From: Effrenium voratum
Lineage: Eukaryota; Sar; Dinophyceae; Suessiales; Symbiodiniaceae
Length of the DNA stretch: 64,000 nt
Reading direction: 5' to 3'
Assembly (NCBI GenBank): GCA_963377175.1
Contig: CAUJNA010003002.1
Span: forward strand, 255,501 to 319,500
In this document: positions 20,171 to 28,392 of the stretch, piece by piece
How positions within the stretch are numbered: position 1 is the first letter of the stretch
Layout of the letters: every line of letters starts with the position of its first letter
Made by a program: the position numbers and the translations under genes
The notes under the pieces: model-generated
Seen by the model: the letters and a program-made list of their open reading frames with translations, nothing else
What the model was told of the DNA's origin: nothing
Databases searched by the model: none

Positions 20171-22642
20171 TTAGTCAGATGAATCAACAAACGTTCCGTT
20201 AATCGTTACGGTTGTCGCTGTTAAATCTATATTAGTTCCTGTTGATGGTTCAATTAAATTACATAACAATTTCTTCGTTCCTGCAAATTTTACATTTTCA
20301 TTGAATGTTGATGAGGCATTATTTGTAAAATTTTCAGTATTAATGGTAGCTCCAAATGTCTTATCAATAGATAATAAAACTGAAGGTGTACTTGAAGCAT
20401 CTGAAACTCGAAAAGCTGTGTTTGATGTTCGGAATATTATATCAATAGTGCTTAAACTAGTAGTATCGTAATAAGTCGATATTTCACTTGTCCCCATTTT
20501 AATATCAGTTCCAGTAGTCATTGAAATATTATTTAAAAATGAAACTGTTGTTAAATCAAATGATTGTATTGTATTAGTTGCTAAATATGCATTTTGAACT
20601 GCTAAGTTAGTATCTACGGTTATTACTGTTCCTCCGTTAGGTGCTAAATGATTGCTTCTTAATGCTCCATTAGTTTTAACATAAACATCATCAGCAAATA
20701 AATTACCCATAAAATCAGCAGTAGAAGTGTTAAAAGTCCATCCACTAGTAATATTAACTGCTCCGACTATGTTAGACTGGACAGCCGGGTCCCCACAAAT
20801 AACTCTAATTGAAGAATTAGCATCAGTATTCCTCATATCAAAAGATGAAAAAGCACTAACATATCGGTATAGCTCGCAGTTTGTGTCAATTGTTAATTTA
20901 CCATCAGTATCAATATTAACATTATCACAATTAACAGAAGCATTTGTGTATATATTACCTAGTACATCTATAGGCTTGGAAAAAATTGTTTTTCCTACAA
21001 GCCCATCAGCCATAAAATATTGGTTAGAAGCATTGGTTATATCTCCGACACTACACGCTACAAAATTAGGATGATGTATATAAAAACCTTCTGTTGCATC
21101 TGGTGTATATGTTTCTAAATATGGTTCTAATCCATTTATTGAAGTATTGATATTATCTATTTTTGTTTTAATATCCGTTGAAAAATCATTATTTGTAAAT
21201 AAATTTCCTTTCATATAAAAAGCACCTTCAAAATATGATGTTCCGTGCATCTGCGCAAAATTATATGAAGTATGAACATTACCATTAATTGTAATTCTTG
21301 AAGCATTATTAGGCCTTCCAATAATGACATCTCCCGTATTCCACCCACGTAATAATCGATAAGGCGTAGCACCTGTTAGTCCTTGATAAGAGTCCAACTG
21401 ACAACCTCTTTTAAATTCTAAACGTTGATTACTTACAGCATCTTGAATTCTTAATATAGGATTAGTATTATCTGTTAAACTAATAATTAATGGCGAATTC
21501 ACTGTCTGTAATGTTGTATTAACTTTGTCTAATTTTTGACTTATTACTGTATCTTGTGCGCTATCATTTGTAATTATTGAATTAATAGTATTTGTATTTC
21601 CTGTTATTAATCCTGCTAAATTATCTGACTGTAAAACATATCTACTATCAGAACCTGCTATATCTAAAATAGATGAACACGAAAATAAACCTGATACTTG
21701 TAAATTAGATAATATTGTAGTATTATGATTTAATAATATTTTATCATTTTGAAAAATTGAAGAATTATTAATTTGAACGTTTCCAAAACCTCTTTGATTT
21801 AAAAACATAGTTGCTCCACTTAAATTTCCATAAACATAACTATCAAAATAATTATTATACATTTCATAAAAATTATTATAATTTCCAAATTCTGCTATTT
21901 TGAAAGTTGCAGTAGTTGTTATATTATGTATTAATGTATTATTTAATATTGATGTATTTAACTTATTTGATAATAAATTATTAGTTGTTATTTTATTATA
22001 ATAGTCTGCTTCATTAAGTGAACCTCCATTCTGTAAATCTGATATGGCTGAAATATGTGAACTGACTGTACTATTTAATCCTGTTATTAAATTAGAATTA
22101 GAACTAATATTATTAAAATTAGATGTTATAGTAGAATTTAAATTATTTTTTAAATGTGTATTTGATGAAATATTATTAATATTTGTATTTATTAAATTAG
22201 TATTAGAACTAATATTATTAAAATTAGTCGTTATAGTAGAAATTAAATTATTTATTAAATGTGTATTTGATGAAATATTATTAAAATTTGTATTTGAAGT
22301 TATTGTCAGATTACCTATTAAAAATGTATTTGATGAAACATTAACTAAATTACTTGCTATTGTTGCTGTATTATTCATAATAAAATAAGCATTTGAACTA
22401 ATATTATTTGATAATACATTAACTTCCGTCTTATTGTATGATTGATTTATATCATAAAAATTAGCGTCAATCTGTGCTTTTGTGTAAGTATATACTTGGT
22501 CTGCTTTATTGTTGAGTAAATCAATTATATCTGATTGATTAGCATATATGTTTCTAATGTTTGTTATCCCACTTGTAGAATTGATTTCGCTAATTGTGTG
22601 TGCTACAACATTTTCAAAGTTTGTTAAATTTATTGAAGGCAT
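20171..22642 (-). CDS. Long fibre / tail-spike-like protein (823 aa before the stop)
   Basis: The N-terminal third (about 85-210) is repetitive, with many copies of Asn-Asn-Ile-Ser-Ser-Asn-(T/N)-x-L-I-N, predicting a trimeric beta or coiled shaft. The middle and C-terminal parts are Asn/Thr/Ser/Gly-rich beta-repeat sequence of the kind seen in phage and giant-virus fibres. The reading stops at DSSD, precisely where an S74 chaperone domain normally begins (SD-R-LK), and that domain follows in frame at 20170. A host-attachment or surface-fibre role is inferred from this architecture. The start ATG at 22642 follows a hairpin at 22648-22676. The frame is otherwise intact. Confidence 0.85.
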   Translation of the reverse strand: MPSINLTNFENVVAHTISEINSTSGITNIRNIYANQSDIIDLLNNKADQVYTYTKAQIDANFYDINQSYNKTEVNVLSNNISSNAYFIMNNTATIASNLVNVSSNTFLIGNLTITSNTNFNNISSNTHLINNLISTITTNFNNISSNTNLINTNINNISSNTHLKNNLNSTITSNFNNISSNSNLITGLNSTVSSHISAISDLQNGGSLNEADYYNKITTNNLLSNKLNTSILNNTLIHNITTTATFKIAEFGNYNNFYEMYNNYFDSYVYGNLSGATMFLNQRGFGNVQINNSSIFQNDKILLNHNTTILSNLQVSGLFSCSSILDIAGSDSRYVLQSDNLAGLITGNTNTINSIITNDSAQDTVISQKLDKVNTTLQTVNSPLIISLTDNTNPILRIQDAVSNQRLEFKRGCQLDSYQGLTGATPYRLLRGWNTGDVIIGRPNNASRITINGNVHTSYNFAQMHGTSYFEGAFYMKGNLFTNNDFSTDIKTKIDNINTSINGLEPYLETYTPDATEGFYIHHPNFVACSVGDITNASNQYFMADGLVGKTIFSKPIDVLGNIYTNASVNCDNVNIDTDGKLTIDTNCELYRYVSAFSSFDMRNTDANSSIRVICGDPAVQSNIVGAVNITSGWTFNTSTADFMGNLFADDVYVKTNGALRSNHLAPNGGTVITVDTNLAVQNAYLATNTIQSFDLTTVSFLNNISMTTGTDIKMGTSEISTYYDTTSLSTIDIIFRTSNTAFRVSDASSTPSVLLSIDKTFGATINTENFTNNASSTFNENVKFAGTKKLLCNLIEPSTGTNIDLTATTVTINGTFVDSSD

Positions 22643-22647
22643 AATCG

Positions 22648-22676
22648 ATATAATTAATTGTAGAAATTAATTATAT
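22648..22676. terminator. Hairpin between GIY-YIG and fibre genes
   Basis: A 12-base perfect stem (ATATAATTAATT and complement) with a five-base loop. It touches the stop codon of the leftward GIY-YIG gene and lies just upstream of the fibre start. Confidence 0.6.
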
Positions 22677-23449
22677 TAATTATTATCGTTAATGTATTCT
22701 TGATGTTTTTTAGTCTTTTCGTGTTGTGCTTTATGGTCTTGTCTATAAACAGACCCGCATTGACATTCGATTTTAGTCTCTTTCCATTCTTTCATTTTGT
22801 CTTTGTTTTTTTCTCTATATTGTTTGAAATATTCTTGTTGTTCTGGTTTATGCTCGTCTCTCCATTTCTTACTTCGTTTATTGACTACATCTTTTTGTTC
22901 TTGGTATTTCTCCCGTTGCTTTTCTAATAGTTCAGGTTTGTTGTCTTCATAGTATTGTTTTTTCTTTGCTTTCAGTTCTTCCTTATGTTTTTCTCTATAT
23001 TGTTTAGAGTTTTCAGCGTATCTTTCTTTGTTGTTTTCATAATATTGATGGTCTCTTTGTTTAACATATCCTTTATTGTTTTCCTTCCATTGTTTTTTTC
23101 TCTCTTGCTCCTCTCGCTGTGATACTATGGGTCTTTGCACTTTATTTAATGTAGCGTTTAGTTCTACAATGTATTCTCTTTCTTTTGCTCTTGCCTCCAT
23201 TCCATTTTCACATTTCACTGTTTGTATCAAAACCATATCAAAATTATCAAGTCCTCCATTTTCACGAATAAACTGGTATAAGTAAATATTGTAGTGTCTA
23301 TCATTTTCATTTGTATATGCTCGTTTGTGGTTTGACTTTCTTTTGGTAAAATCGGTTGTATGTCCTACATAACAATCTTTGATATTCAAATCTTTACAAA
23401 CAATCTTATAAAAATGAGTTTTTGAGTAATCTATGGGTTTAACTGGCAT
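22676..23449 (-). CDS. GIY-YIG endonuclease with long charged tail and zinc knuckle (257 aa)
   Basis: The N-terminal nuclease domain shows the FYKI strand (13-16), the YVG strand (27-29), the catalytic Arg37 in KRKSNHK and the metal-binding Glu92 in EREYIVELNATLN. From about 110 to 225 it is a repetitive Lys/Glu/Gln/Tyr-rich coiled segment (YYENNKERYAE, QYREKHKEE, QYYEDNKPE), common in protist-virus homing-type nucleases. It ends in C-Q-C-G, then histidines in QHEKTKKH, a likely zinc knuckle. The second copy at 34495-35055 has the same plan but a shorter linker. It may act as a homing nuclease or in replication; the family does not decide this. Confidence 0.92.
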   Translation of the reverse strand: MPVKPIDYSKTHFYKIVCKDLNIKDCYVGHTTDFTKRKSNHKRAYTNENDRHYNIYLYQFIRENGGLDNFDMVLIQTVKCENGMEARAKEREYIVELNATLNKVQRPIVSQREEQERKKQWKENNKGYVKQRDHQYYENNKERYAENSKQYREKHKEELKAKKKQYYEDNKPELLEKQREKYQEQKDVVNKRSKKWRDEHKPEQQEYFKQYREKNKDKMKEWKETKIECQCGSVYRQDHKAQHEKTKKHQEYINDNN

Positions 23450-23452
23450 ATT

Positions 23453-23474
23453 ATCTTATAATATATTATAAGAT
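23453..23474. terminator. Perfect 22-base palindrome between capsid and GIY-YIG genes
   Basis: ATCTTATAATATATTATAAGAT is its own reverse complement. It lies 40 bases past the capsid stop and three bases upstream of the GIY-YIG start. Confidence 0.55.
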
Positions 23475-23514
23475 GATATTTGTTTATATATGTTTTCAAG
23501 TAAAAATGAATGAG

Positions 23515-24897
23515 TTAATCAAGTATCTGGCAACCTGCATCGCGAATGGATAATATTTGTTCTGATACTAATGTTATATATATCGTGTCTGGCATATTTG
23601 CTGATACCATATTTCCAACAGGTTTCACACGAATTAAAAGCTGTTGCCCTGCTTTTGTGTTAATTCCAGTATATGAACTATCGGGAACCTTTTCGAAATC
23701 CATAGCAAAGATAAACTTATCAACACGATAAGCAGAATATTCAATCGATAAATGGTGTTGATGGAACAATGGTAAATTTAATGCTTTTCGTAAATAATAG
23801 AATGCTTGTGTTAATGAACGGCATGGATACTCAGGATATAGTTTTGACCCTAATTGAAGTTGAAATTCTAAATCAAGGTCGTGATTGTAGTATCCGCTTT
23901 CTTGGTAGTTCAAATAATACATAGGATGATAGAAGTTTTTGTATTCTTTCATAACGTGAATATCACCTACTCCGCTTTTACTGAAAGAGATGAACGCGGT
24001 AGCGAGTTTAGACACTGAACGAACAACAGTAGTGTTAATTGACGACGAACCATCGGGAACTTGATTAGATTGACAAATGTAAGTATTATAAGTAATAGGT
24101 AATTCTTTCCCATCAAGTAGGTGTGCAACATATTTATTATGAAGGTCGTTGTCCAAGCTTACCAAATCAGTTTGAAGGAATGCATTACTAATTGAGAACT
24201 GCTCATTTGTATGAAGGCTTGAGTCTGCGTTGCCACTTTCTGGAAACCTCGACCCGCCCGCTGAAACAACACAATCAGTAAAATTTGAAACTAGTTCAAG
24301 TTCTAAAACAAGAGGACACGCTTTTAACGGGATATACTTATATTGATTGAATAAACCAAGCATCGGTTTAAATCCTACAACCATTTTTCTGTTAAAGCCT
24401 GGAATTGTGTAAGCGTCATATGCAGGACCAATATGACCCGATGCAGGAACTGCTCGACGTGTGTTTAAATCATCATCATATCTATAACCAAAACTCTGGG
24501 CGTCTTCATTGTCTCTTGCTCCTTTTGACATCATGCAACTCATCATGTGATGATTTCGGTTGTAATAATCAATGTCTTCAACAAGTTGATTACCAGCAAT
24601 TAGTCTTGCTCTTCTAAAAAAGGAATAAGCAGGAGACAGAGGACGTAAGCGTTTATTGTCTGACGAGTCAGTGTTTTCAACAGTCATATAAACCATTACA
24701 CTCTGCGGGTCAAGCCAAGTATTATCTTCAGCATTTAATGCTATTTTCAACACACGTTGACCAGATGAAGGGGTGTAGATATTACTCCCAGAAGGGAAAA
24801 ACGAGACTGAACGACGGTCGTTGATATAACTTGCACCTTTATTTAGTTTGAATGAGAGGTTGTCAATTAGAATATCTTCAGCACTAAAAGTTTCCAT
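23515..24897 (-). CDS. Major capsid protein, double jelly-roll, Polinton-like type
   Basis: At 460 residues it is in the range of Polinton-like virus capsid proteins. Visible landmarks are an N-terminal FSAEDILIDNLSFKLN leader, a conserved SFFPSGSNIYTPSSGQRVLK strand and the YSFFRRARLIAGNQLVEDID segment typical of the first jelly roll. Late in the protein, a Leu-Thr-Gln-Ala-Phe-Tyr-Tyr helix precedes the second jelly roll. It closes with an Ile-Arg-Asp-x-Gly-x-Gln-Ile-Leu-Asp tail. Gene order with the penton, packaging ATPase and polymerase agrees. The fold is assigned from family resemblance and would be settled by structure prediction. The frame is intact with ATG at 24897. Confidence 0.85.
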   Translation of the reverse strand: METFSAEDILIDNLSFKLNKGASYINDRRSVSFFPSGSNIYTPSSGQRVLKIALNAEDNTWLDPQSVMVYMTVENTDSSDNKRLRPLSPAYSFFRRARLIAGNQLVEDIDYYNRNHHMMSCMMSKGARDNEDAQSFGYRYDDDLNTRRAVPASGHIGPAYDAYTIPGFNRKMVVGFKPMLGLFNQYKYIPLKACPLVLELELVSNFTDCVVSAGGSRFPESGNADSSLHTNEQFSISNAFLQTDLVSLDNDLHNKYVAHLLDGKELPITYNTYICQSNQVPDGSSSINTTVVRSVSKLATAFISFSKSGVGDIHVMKEYKNFYHPMYYLNYQESGYYNHDLDLEFQLQLGSKLYPEYPCRSLTQAFYYLRKALNLPLFHQHHLSIEYSAYRVDKFIFAMDFEKVPDSSYTGINTKAGQQLLIRVKPVGNMVSANMPDTIYITLVSEQILSIRDAGCQILD

Positions 24898-24934
24898 TGC
24901 TATATATAATTTAATTTAGAAATAATTTAAACTA

Positions 24935-25225
24935 AACTAAATTGATAAATTTATACATTTATTAATTCCTAAAACAGAATTAATAATTATGATTTACAAA
25001 TTGATGAAATTTTAATTTCATTAATTTCTAAAACATATTTTATATATGTTTTACAAATTGATGAAATTGTAATTTCAATAATTTCCAAATCATAATTAAG
25101 AATTATGATTTACAAATTGATGAAATTGTAATTTCATTAATTTCTAAAAAATACATTTTTTACAAATTGATGAAATTGTAATTTCATTAATTTCTAAATC
25201 ATAATTAAGAATTATGATTTACAAA
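24935..25225. repeat. Array of alternating palindromes 3' of the 25219 gene and upstream of the capsid
   Basis: Four full and two partial copies of a unit 50-59 bases long (cores near 24996, 25053, 25111, 25161, 25220). Each core has ACAAATTGATGAAATTGTAA, which includes the palindrome TGAAATTGTAATTTCA. The cores are joined by second palindromes such as AAATCATAATTAAG with its complementary arm. The result is a row of hairpin-forming sequences in a gap between two leftward genes. It could be an origin, a 3'-end signal, a capsid-gene control region or a recombination hotspot. Confidence 0.85.
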
Positions 25226-25440
25226 TTGAATAATTTAGTGTAATCCTTTTGATTAGAATTATTATTTTTAAATATTTTCATTTTCTTTTTCTTAATCTTA
25301 TCTTCAACTGGATTATTCCCTTTTTCTTTCTCCATTACTAATTCTCTAATTTCTTCATATGTACTTTTCTTATACTTTTTATTTTCATTCTTAATCATAT
25401 CATCCGTTGTTTCATTGTCATATTTCTTATGTTGTATCAT
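25219..25440 (-). CDS. Hypothetical Lys-rich small protein (73 aa)
   Basis: Very basic and polar, with a middle Lys-Lys-Lys-Lys-Met-Lys run and helix-forming segments. The last codons and the stop lie inside the palindrome array. Its start overlaps the end of the 25768 gene by 14 bases, typical of tightly packed leftward genes. No family recognised. The basic charge might suit a DNA-packaging or core role. Confidence 0.55.
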   Translation of the reverse strand: MIQHKKYDNETTDDMIKNENKKYKKSTYEEIRELVMEKEKGNNPVEDKIKKKKMKIFKNNNSNQKDYTKLFNL

Positions 25441-25768
25441 AATAATAATATGAAAATAGTTTTGCGTTTTTTCTTTTTACTATTTCATCAAGGTCTGATT
25501 GAGTGTGATTACAATTGTTAGTGTTGTCATTGATGAGGACATAACCATTTATATATTTTGGTACAATCATATTATAAATTGAAGTAATCCAGTTATACTC
25601 AAAATAGTCAGGTCTAACTCTGACACTCCTAATAATGAAACATCCACACAGACATTTTACATGTGTTCGTTTATTATCTCTATTTAAATCCCTTAATCTT
25701 TCTACAAGTGTTAATGGTTTAAAGTTTGTTTCACTTTCTGTCAAGTTTTCTTTTAACTGATTATACAT
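25427..25768 (-). CDS. Hypothetical protein with CLCGC motif (113 aa)
   Basis: A helical N-terminus (LTLVERLRDLNRDNKRTH) is followed by VKCLCGCFIIRSVRVRPDYF, a possible zinc site using Cys43, Cys45 and Cys47, and a later NNCNHTQ segment. The C-terminus is Tyr-rich. The upstream DNA contains AAGTACTTAAATATATAGC, a weaker form of the element's promoter motif. No family recognised. Confidence 0.6.
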   Translation of the reverse strand: MYNQLKENLTESETNFKPLTLVERLRDLNRDNKRTHVKCLCGCFIIRSVRVRPDYFEYNWITSIYNMIVPKYINGYVLINDNTNNCNHTQSDLDEIVKRKNAKLFSYYYYDTT

Positions 25769-25808
25769 ATATAATATTATATAGCTATATATTTAAGTAC
25801 TTATTTAA

Positions 25809-26468
25809 CTATATTATCTCCCTGACCGGTTCAATGCTTCTTGAAACATCTTTGCCTTGGTCTCCATATCCAGTTATGTAATCGTGGTTAGTAAATGGAT
25901 TTAATGAACCAGTATAAACAGTTATAGCGCCACGGTCAGCAATACTGACAGGGTCTAAGATACTTCTAAAATTAATGTAATCATCGGTAATTTTAGACCT
26001 TCGTGATATAAACGGCGCTCCATAAGTGGTTAAAGTTAATTCTCTTTCAGGGTAATCTTTTGTTATCTGTGCCCCTACACTTGAACCGAGACTATGTGTT
26101 ATAAGATGTTTAACTTCATTGTTTTCATCCAATGCTGTTGATGTGTCTTTATATCGTTGTGAATATTTTGTCATTTTAAAGGGAAGTCCTACATCTGCCA
26201 GAATGTCATTAATAGCACCTCCAAAAGTTCCTTTTCCAAATGTTCCGCTTATATACATTTTATCACCATCAATATAAAAACCCTGACCATTGCCATATGC
26301 TCTACTCAATCCTTGTGCATCAGTTAAATTTGAATTAGGATAATAACTATTTAATATTTTGTCAGTTTGTTTCATAACATCAGTTATTTTAGCTGTTTTC
26401 TTATAAGGTTGATAATGTTTAATTGTCCCATGCTTCATTTCATAAATTAACTTTTTATTATTAATCAT
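25809..26468 (-). CDS. Class-3-lipase-like alpha/beta hydrolase (219 aa)
   Basis: The nucleophile elbow is HLITHSLGSSVGAQI with Ser126; the first position of the usual G-x-S-x-G is Thr here. Downstream are the TTYGAPF strand (147-153), an acidic candidate Asp172 in RSILDPVSIADRG and a catalytic His195 in FTNHDYITGYG. Together these give the order Ser-Asp-His of lipase family 3. Such lipases occur in some Polinton-like viruses and may aid membrane passage during entry, as virion phospholipases do in other viruses. That role is inference. The gene is leftward, divergent from the penton gene across a hairpin-rich gap. Confidence 0.8.
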   Translation of the reverse strand: MINNKKLIYEMKHGTIKHYQPYKKTAKITDVMKQTDKILNSYYPNSNLTDAQGLSRAYGNGQGFYIDGDKMYISGTFGKGTFGGAINDILADVGLPFKMTKYSQRYKDTSTALDENNEVKHLITHSLGSSVGAQITKDYPERELTLTTYGAPFISRRSKITDDYINFRSILDPVSIADRGAITVYTGSLNPFTNHDYITGYGDQGKDVSRSIEPVREII

Positions 26469-26534
26469 ATAAATAAAGATATAAATTAATTTCTCAATTA
26501 ATTAATAATGCTGACTTACAGCTTTGCTCTAAGC

Positions 26535-26630
26535 AACTTTTCATATAGAAAAGTTGACTTACGACGTAGTCCTAAGCAACATAATATTTTTTGATTAGAA
26601 AATTTATTTTCTAATCAAACATATTATGTT
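26535..26630. promoter_or_regulatory. Divergent hairpin region between lipase and penton genes
   Basis: There are two hairpins in the gap. One is AACTTTTC-ATATA-GAAAAGTT at 26535-26555. The larger is at 26578-26630, whose outer arms are AACATAATAT and its complement and whose inner arms are TTGATTAGAAAA and its complement. The penton ATG (26626) lies inside the outer arm. Short GTTGACTTAC and CTAAGCAAC boxes repeat around them. Confidence 0.6.
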
Positions 26631-27480
26631 GACTTACAAGAAGGTCTATATTGACAGCGCTCATAGAATTAGTGGTACATCATCAAATTTCAAAGTTGAA
26701 TTGCCGGAAACATTACAAACAGACAACGGAGTACATTGCTACATTCACGAAATAACATTACCTAACTCGTGGTATTCAATACAGTCAGGATTAAATAATA
26801 TACTATACTTTTATTCTTCTCCGTTAGTTCCAGATGAAGATAATACTAATGTCCATTATTTAGCGTTACAATTGGACGAAGGAGTATATACTGGCACAGA
26901 ACTAGCGACAGAATTAAAGGCAAAAATAAATGGTATTGTTGATAATGCTAATTTCTCAAATACTTATGAAATTTCTTACAGTGTAAAAACTAATAAAATA
27001 ACAATTTATTCAAACTATGCTGATAGAAAGTTCGCTGTATTAACTGATGAACAAATGAAACTAACATATGCAGATTATATATGGAATGGAAGTTTTAATG
27101 TTAATAACTTACAGTCTGTTAATGAAGTTTTAGGAAATTATCAAATGGTAGTTTATCAATATAATAATCCTTATGTTTCTGGTTTCGTTAATCTTCAACC
27201 CATTAGAAATATTTATATTCATTCTTCTCAATTGTCTAATTATAATCAAGTAAATTTAAGGACAGGCGATAGCACAGTTGTTAAGAAAGTGCCAGTCTCA
27301 GCACCACACGCGGGAATTGTCTTTGATAATGAAATGAACCCTCTCGACTACTTGGATGTATCAAATAGAAGCTTTAAACAGTTAGACTTTTGGTTGTCTA
27401 ATTCATTAGGAAATGAAATTAATTTAAACGGTGTAAATGTTAGTCTGAGTCTACTTTTCGTAAAAAGCGATATTATTTAA
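26626..27480 (+). CDS. Minor capsid / penton protein (single jelly roll)
   Basis: At 284 residues it has features of Polinton and virophage pentons. The opening is a basic VYIDSAHRISGTSSNFKVEL strand, a pattern of Asp-Ser-x-x-Arg near the N-terminus. Then come a YIHEITLPNSWYSI motif, a Gly-x-Tyr-Thr-Gly-x-Glu-Leu-Ala helix segment (about 88-97), and a C-terminal LDFWLSNSLGNEINLNGVNV motif in which aromatic, Gly and Leu-Asn-Gly positions are conserved. It would sit at the capsid five-fold vertices. The frame is intact. It is followed by a 34-base perfect palindrome and a rightward run of probable virion proteins. Confidence 0.85.
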   Translation: MLTYKKVYIDSAHRISGTSSNFKVELPETLQTDNGVHCYIHEITLPNSWYSIQSGLNNILYFYSSPLVPDEDNTNVHYLALQLDEGVYTGTELATELKAKINGIVDNANFSNTYEISYSVKTNKITIYSNYADRKFAVLTDEQMKLTYADYIWNGSFNVNNLQSVNEVLGNYQMVVYQYNNPYVSGFVNLQPIRNIYIHSSQLSNYNQVNLRTGDSTVVKKVPVSAPHAGIVFDNEMNPLDYLDVSNRSFKQLDFWLSNSLGNEINLNGVNVSLSLLFVKSDII

Positions 27481-27483
27481 ATA

Positions 27484-27517
27484 ATATATAGATTTTCCAT
27501 ATGGAAAATCTATATAT
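27484..27517. terminator. Perfect 34-base palindrome after the penton gene
   Basis: Centred at 27500/27501 (TTTTCCATATGGAAAA in the middle), flanked by AT arms. It starts three bases after the penton stop and ends five bases before the next ATG. Confidence 0.65.
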
Positions 27518-27522
27518 ATTAT

Positions 27523-28002
27523 ATGTCAAGTATTGAGGTAGTAGATGTTAATAATGAAACTAAAACAGAAGAAGCACCTGTTAATAATGAAGTCGTTGAA
27601 CAAAATGAAACAGTTAATGAAGAACCAACGTCAGAAGAAGTTATTCCTGAACCAAAAGCGAAAGCAAAAGCATTACCAAGAACTAAAAAAGAAGTTGAAT
27701 TAGTAGAATGTGAACAATGCTCTAAAAAGATGACATTGAAAAGTTTGAGACACTCACATCCCAAAAATTGTAAGGGAGCACCTACTGAGTTATTACCAGT
27801 CAATCCACAAAAGAATATTAGAAAGATACAACCTGAAGTTATTTCAGAGATTAAGAATGAGATTAAACAAGAAGTGATTAAAGAAACTATTAAGAAACCC
27901 ACGGCAACAGAACTATTAAACCAACATTATGAAGAACTTAAACAGAAGAAAAAACAAGATAAACAAGAAAAAATAAACAAATTATCTTCATCAATGTTTT
28001 AA
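27523..28002 (+). CDS. Hypothetical acidic/basic protein with a C-x2-C...H...C zinc motif (159 aa)
   Basis: A Glu/Val/Asn-rich disordered N-terminus (about 1-48) precedes a Lys-rich linker. The motif VECEQCSKKMTLKSLRHSHP then NC is a single knuckle with two Cys, a His and a further Cys, resembling a degenerate C2H2-type finger. The C-terminal 60 residues are Lys/Glu/Gln-rich and probably helical. Position directly after the penton, in a same-strand run, suggests a virion or core component. No family recognised. Confidence 0.65.
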   Translation: MSSIEVVDVNNETKTEEAPVNNEVVEQNETVNEEPTSEEVIPEPKAKAKALPRTKKEVELVECEQCSKKMTLKSLRHSHPKNCKGAPTELLPVNPQKNIRKIQPEVISEIKNEIKQEVIKETIKKPTATELLNQHYEELKQKKKQDKQEKINKLSSSMF

Positions 28003-28032
28003 ATAATAATCTAATTATAATATATATTAATC

Positions 28033-28365
28033 ATGCTTATGAGAAGTCATAGAAATGTAGAATTTAAAAGGGCGCCACAAGTAGAACGTCATTATGACGT
28101 TTCAGATTTATGGGGAGTTGCCTCGCGTATGAATTACTTTAAACAGTTGAAGGACACACTGGAAGCGAAACAATCACAAGGAGCATTAATAAAGTATAGA
28201 AACGATTTAGTTGAAAGCAACAGAACCGAAAGTTATAGAAAAGAGTTAGACAGAATAAGAAACATATTAGACAACACACGGACACCAGATGGAATACAAA
28301 CAAAGGAACAACTAACTGTAAGAAAGAAGCATTTAGAAGAAATGATTAAGAATATCTCTGATTAA
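28033..28365 (+). CDS. Hypothetical helical protein (110 aa)
   Basis: Basic and mostly helical by composition, with heptad-like Leu/Ile spacing from about residue 37 (YFKQLKDTLEAKQ) to the end. There is a short HYDVSDLWGVASRM segment near the front. It is third in the penton run, with short AT-rich gaps. No family recognised. Confidence 0.6.
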   Translation: MLMRSHRNVEFKRAPQVERHYDVSDLWGVASRMNYFKQLKDTLEAKQSQGALIKYRNDLVESNRTESYRKELDRIRNILDNTRTPDGIQTKEQLTVRKKHLEEMIKNISD

Positions 28366-28386
28366 TTTATTTTTCTAAATAATTAA
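28362..28386. terminator. AT hairpin after the 28365 stop
   Basis: TTAATTTATTT against AAATAATTAA, with one bulged base and a four-base loop, overlaps the stop codon of the preceding gene. Confidence 0.4.
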
Positions 28387-28392
28387 TATACT

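Noticed and set aside
17370..22642. Reassigned TAA codon in the element
   Set aside because: Integrase, ATPase, penton, polymerase and most small genes end in TAA exactly where neighbours or hairpins begin; reading through them gives no family-like extension. Two isolated nonsense codons are better explained individually.
22676..23449. GIY-YIG domain as part of a Penelope-like retroelement
   Set aside because: No reverse transcriptase is adjacent. The gene is a stand-alone nuclease with a zinc knuckle inside the viral block.
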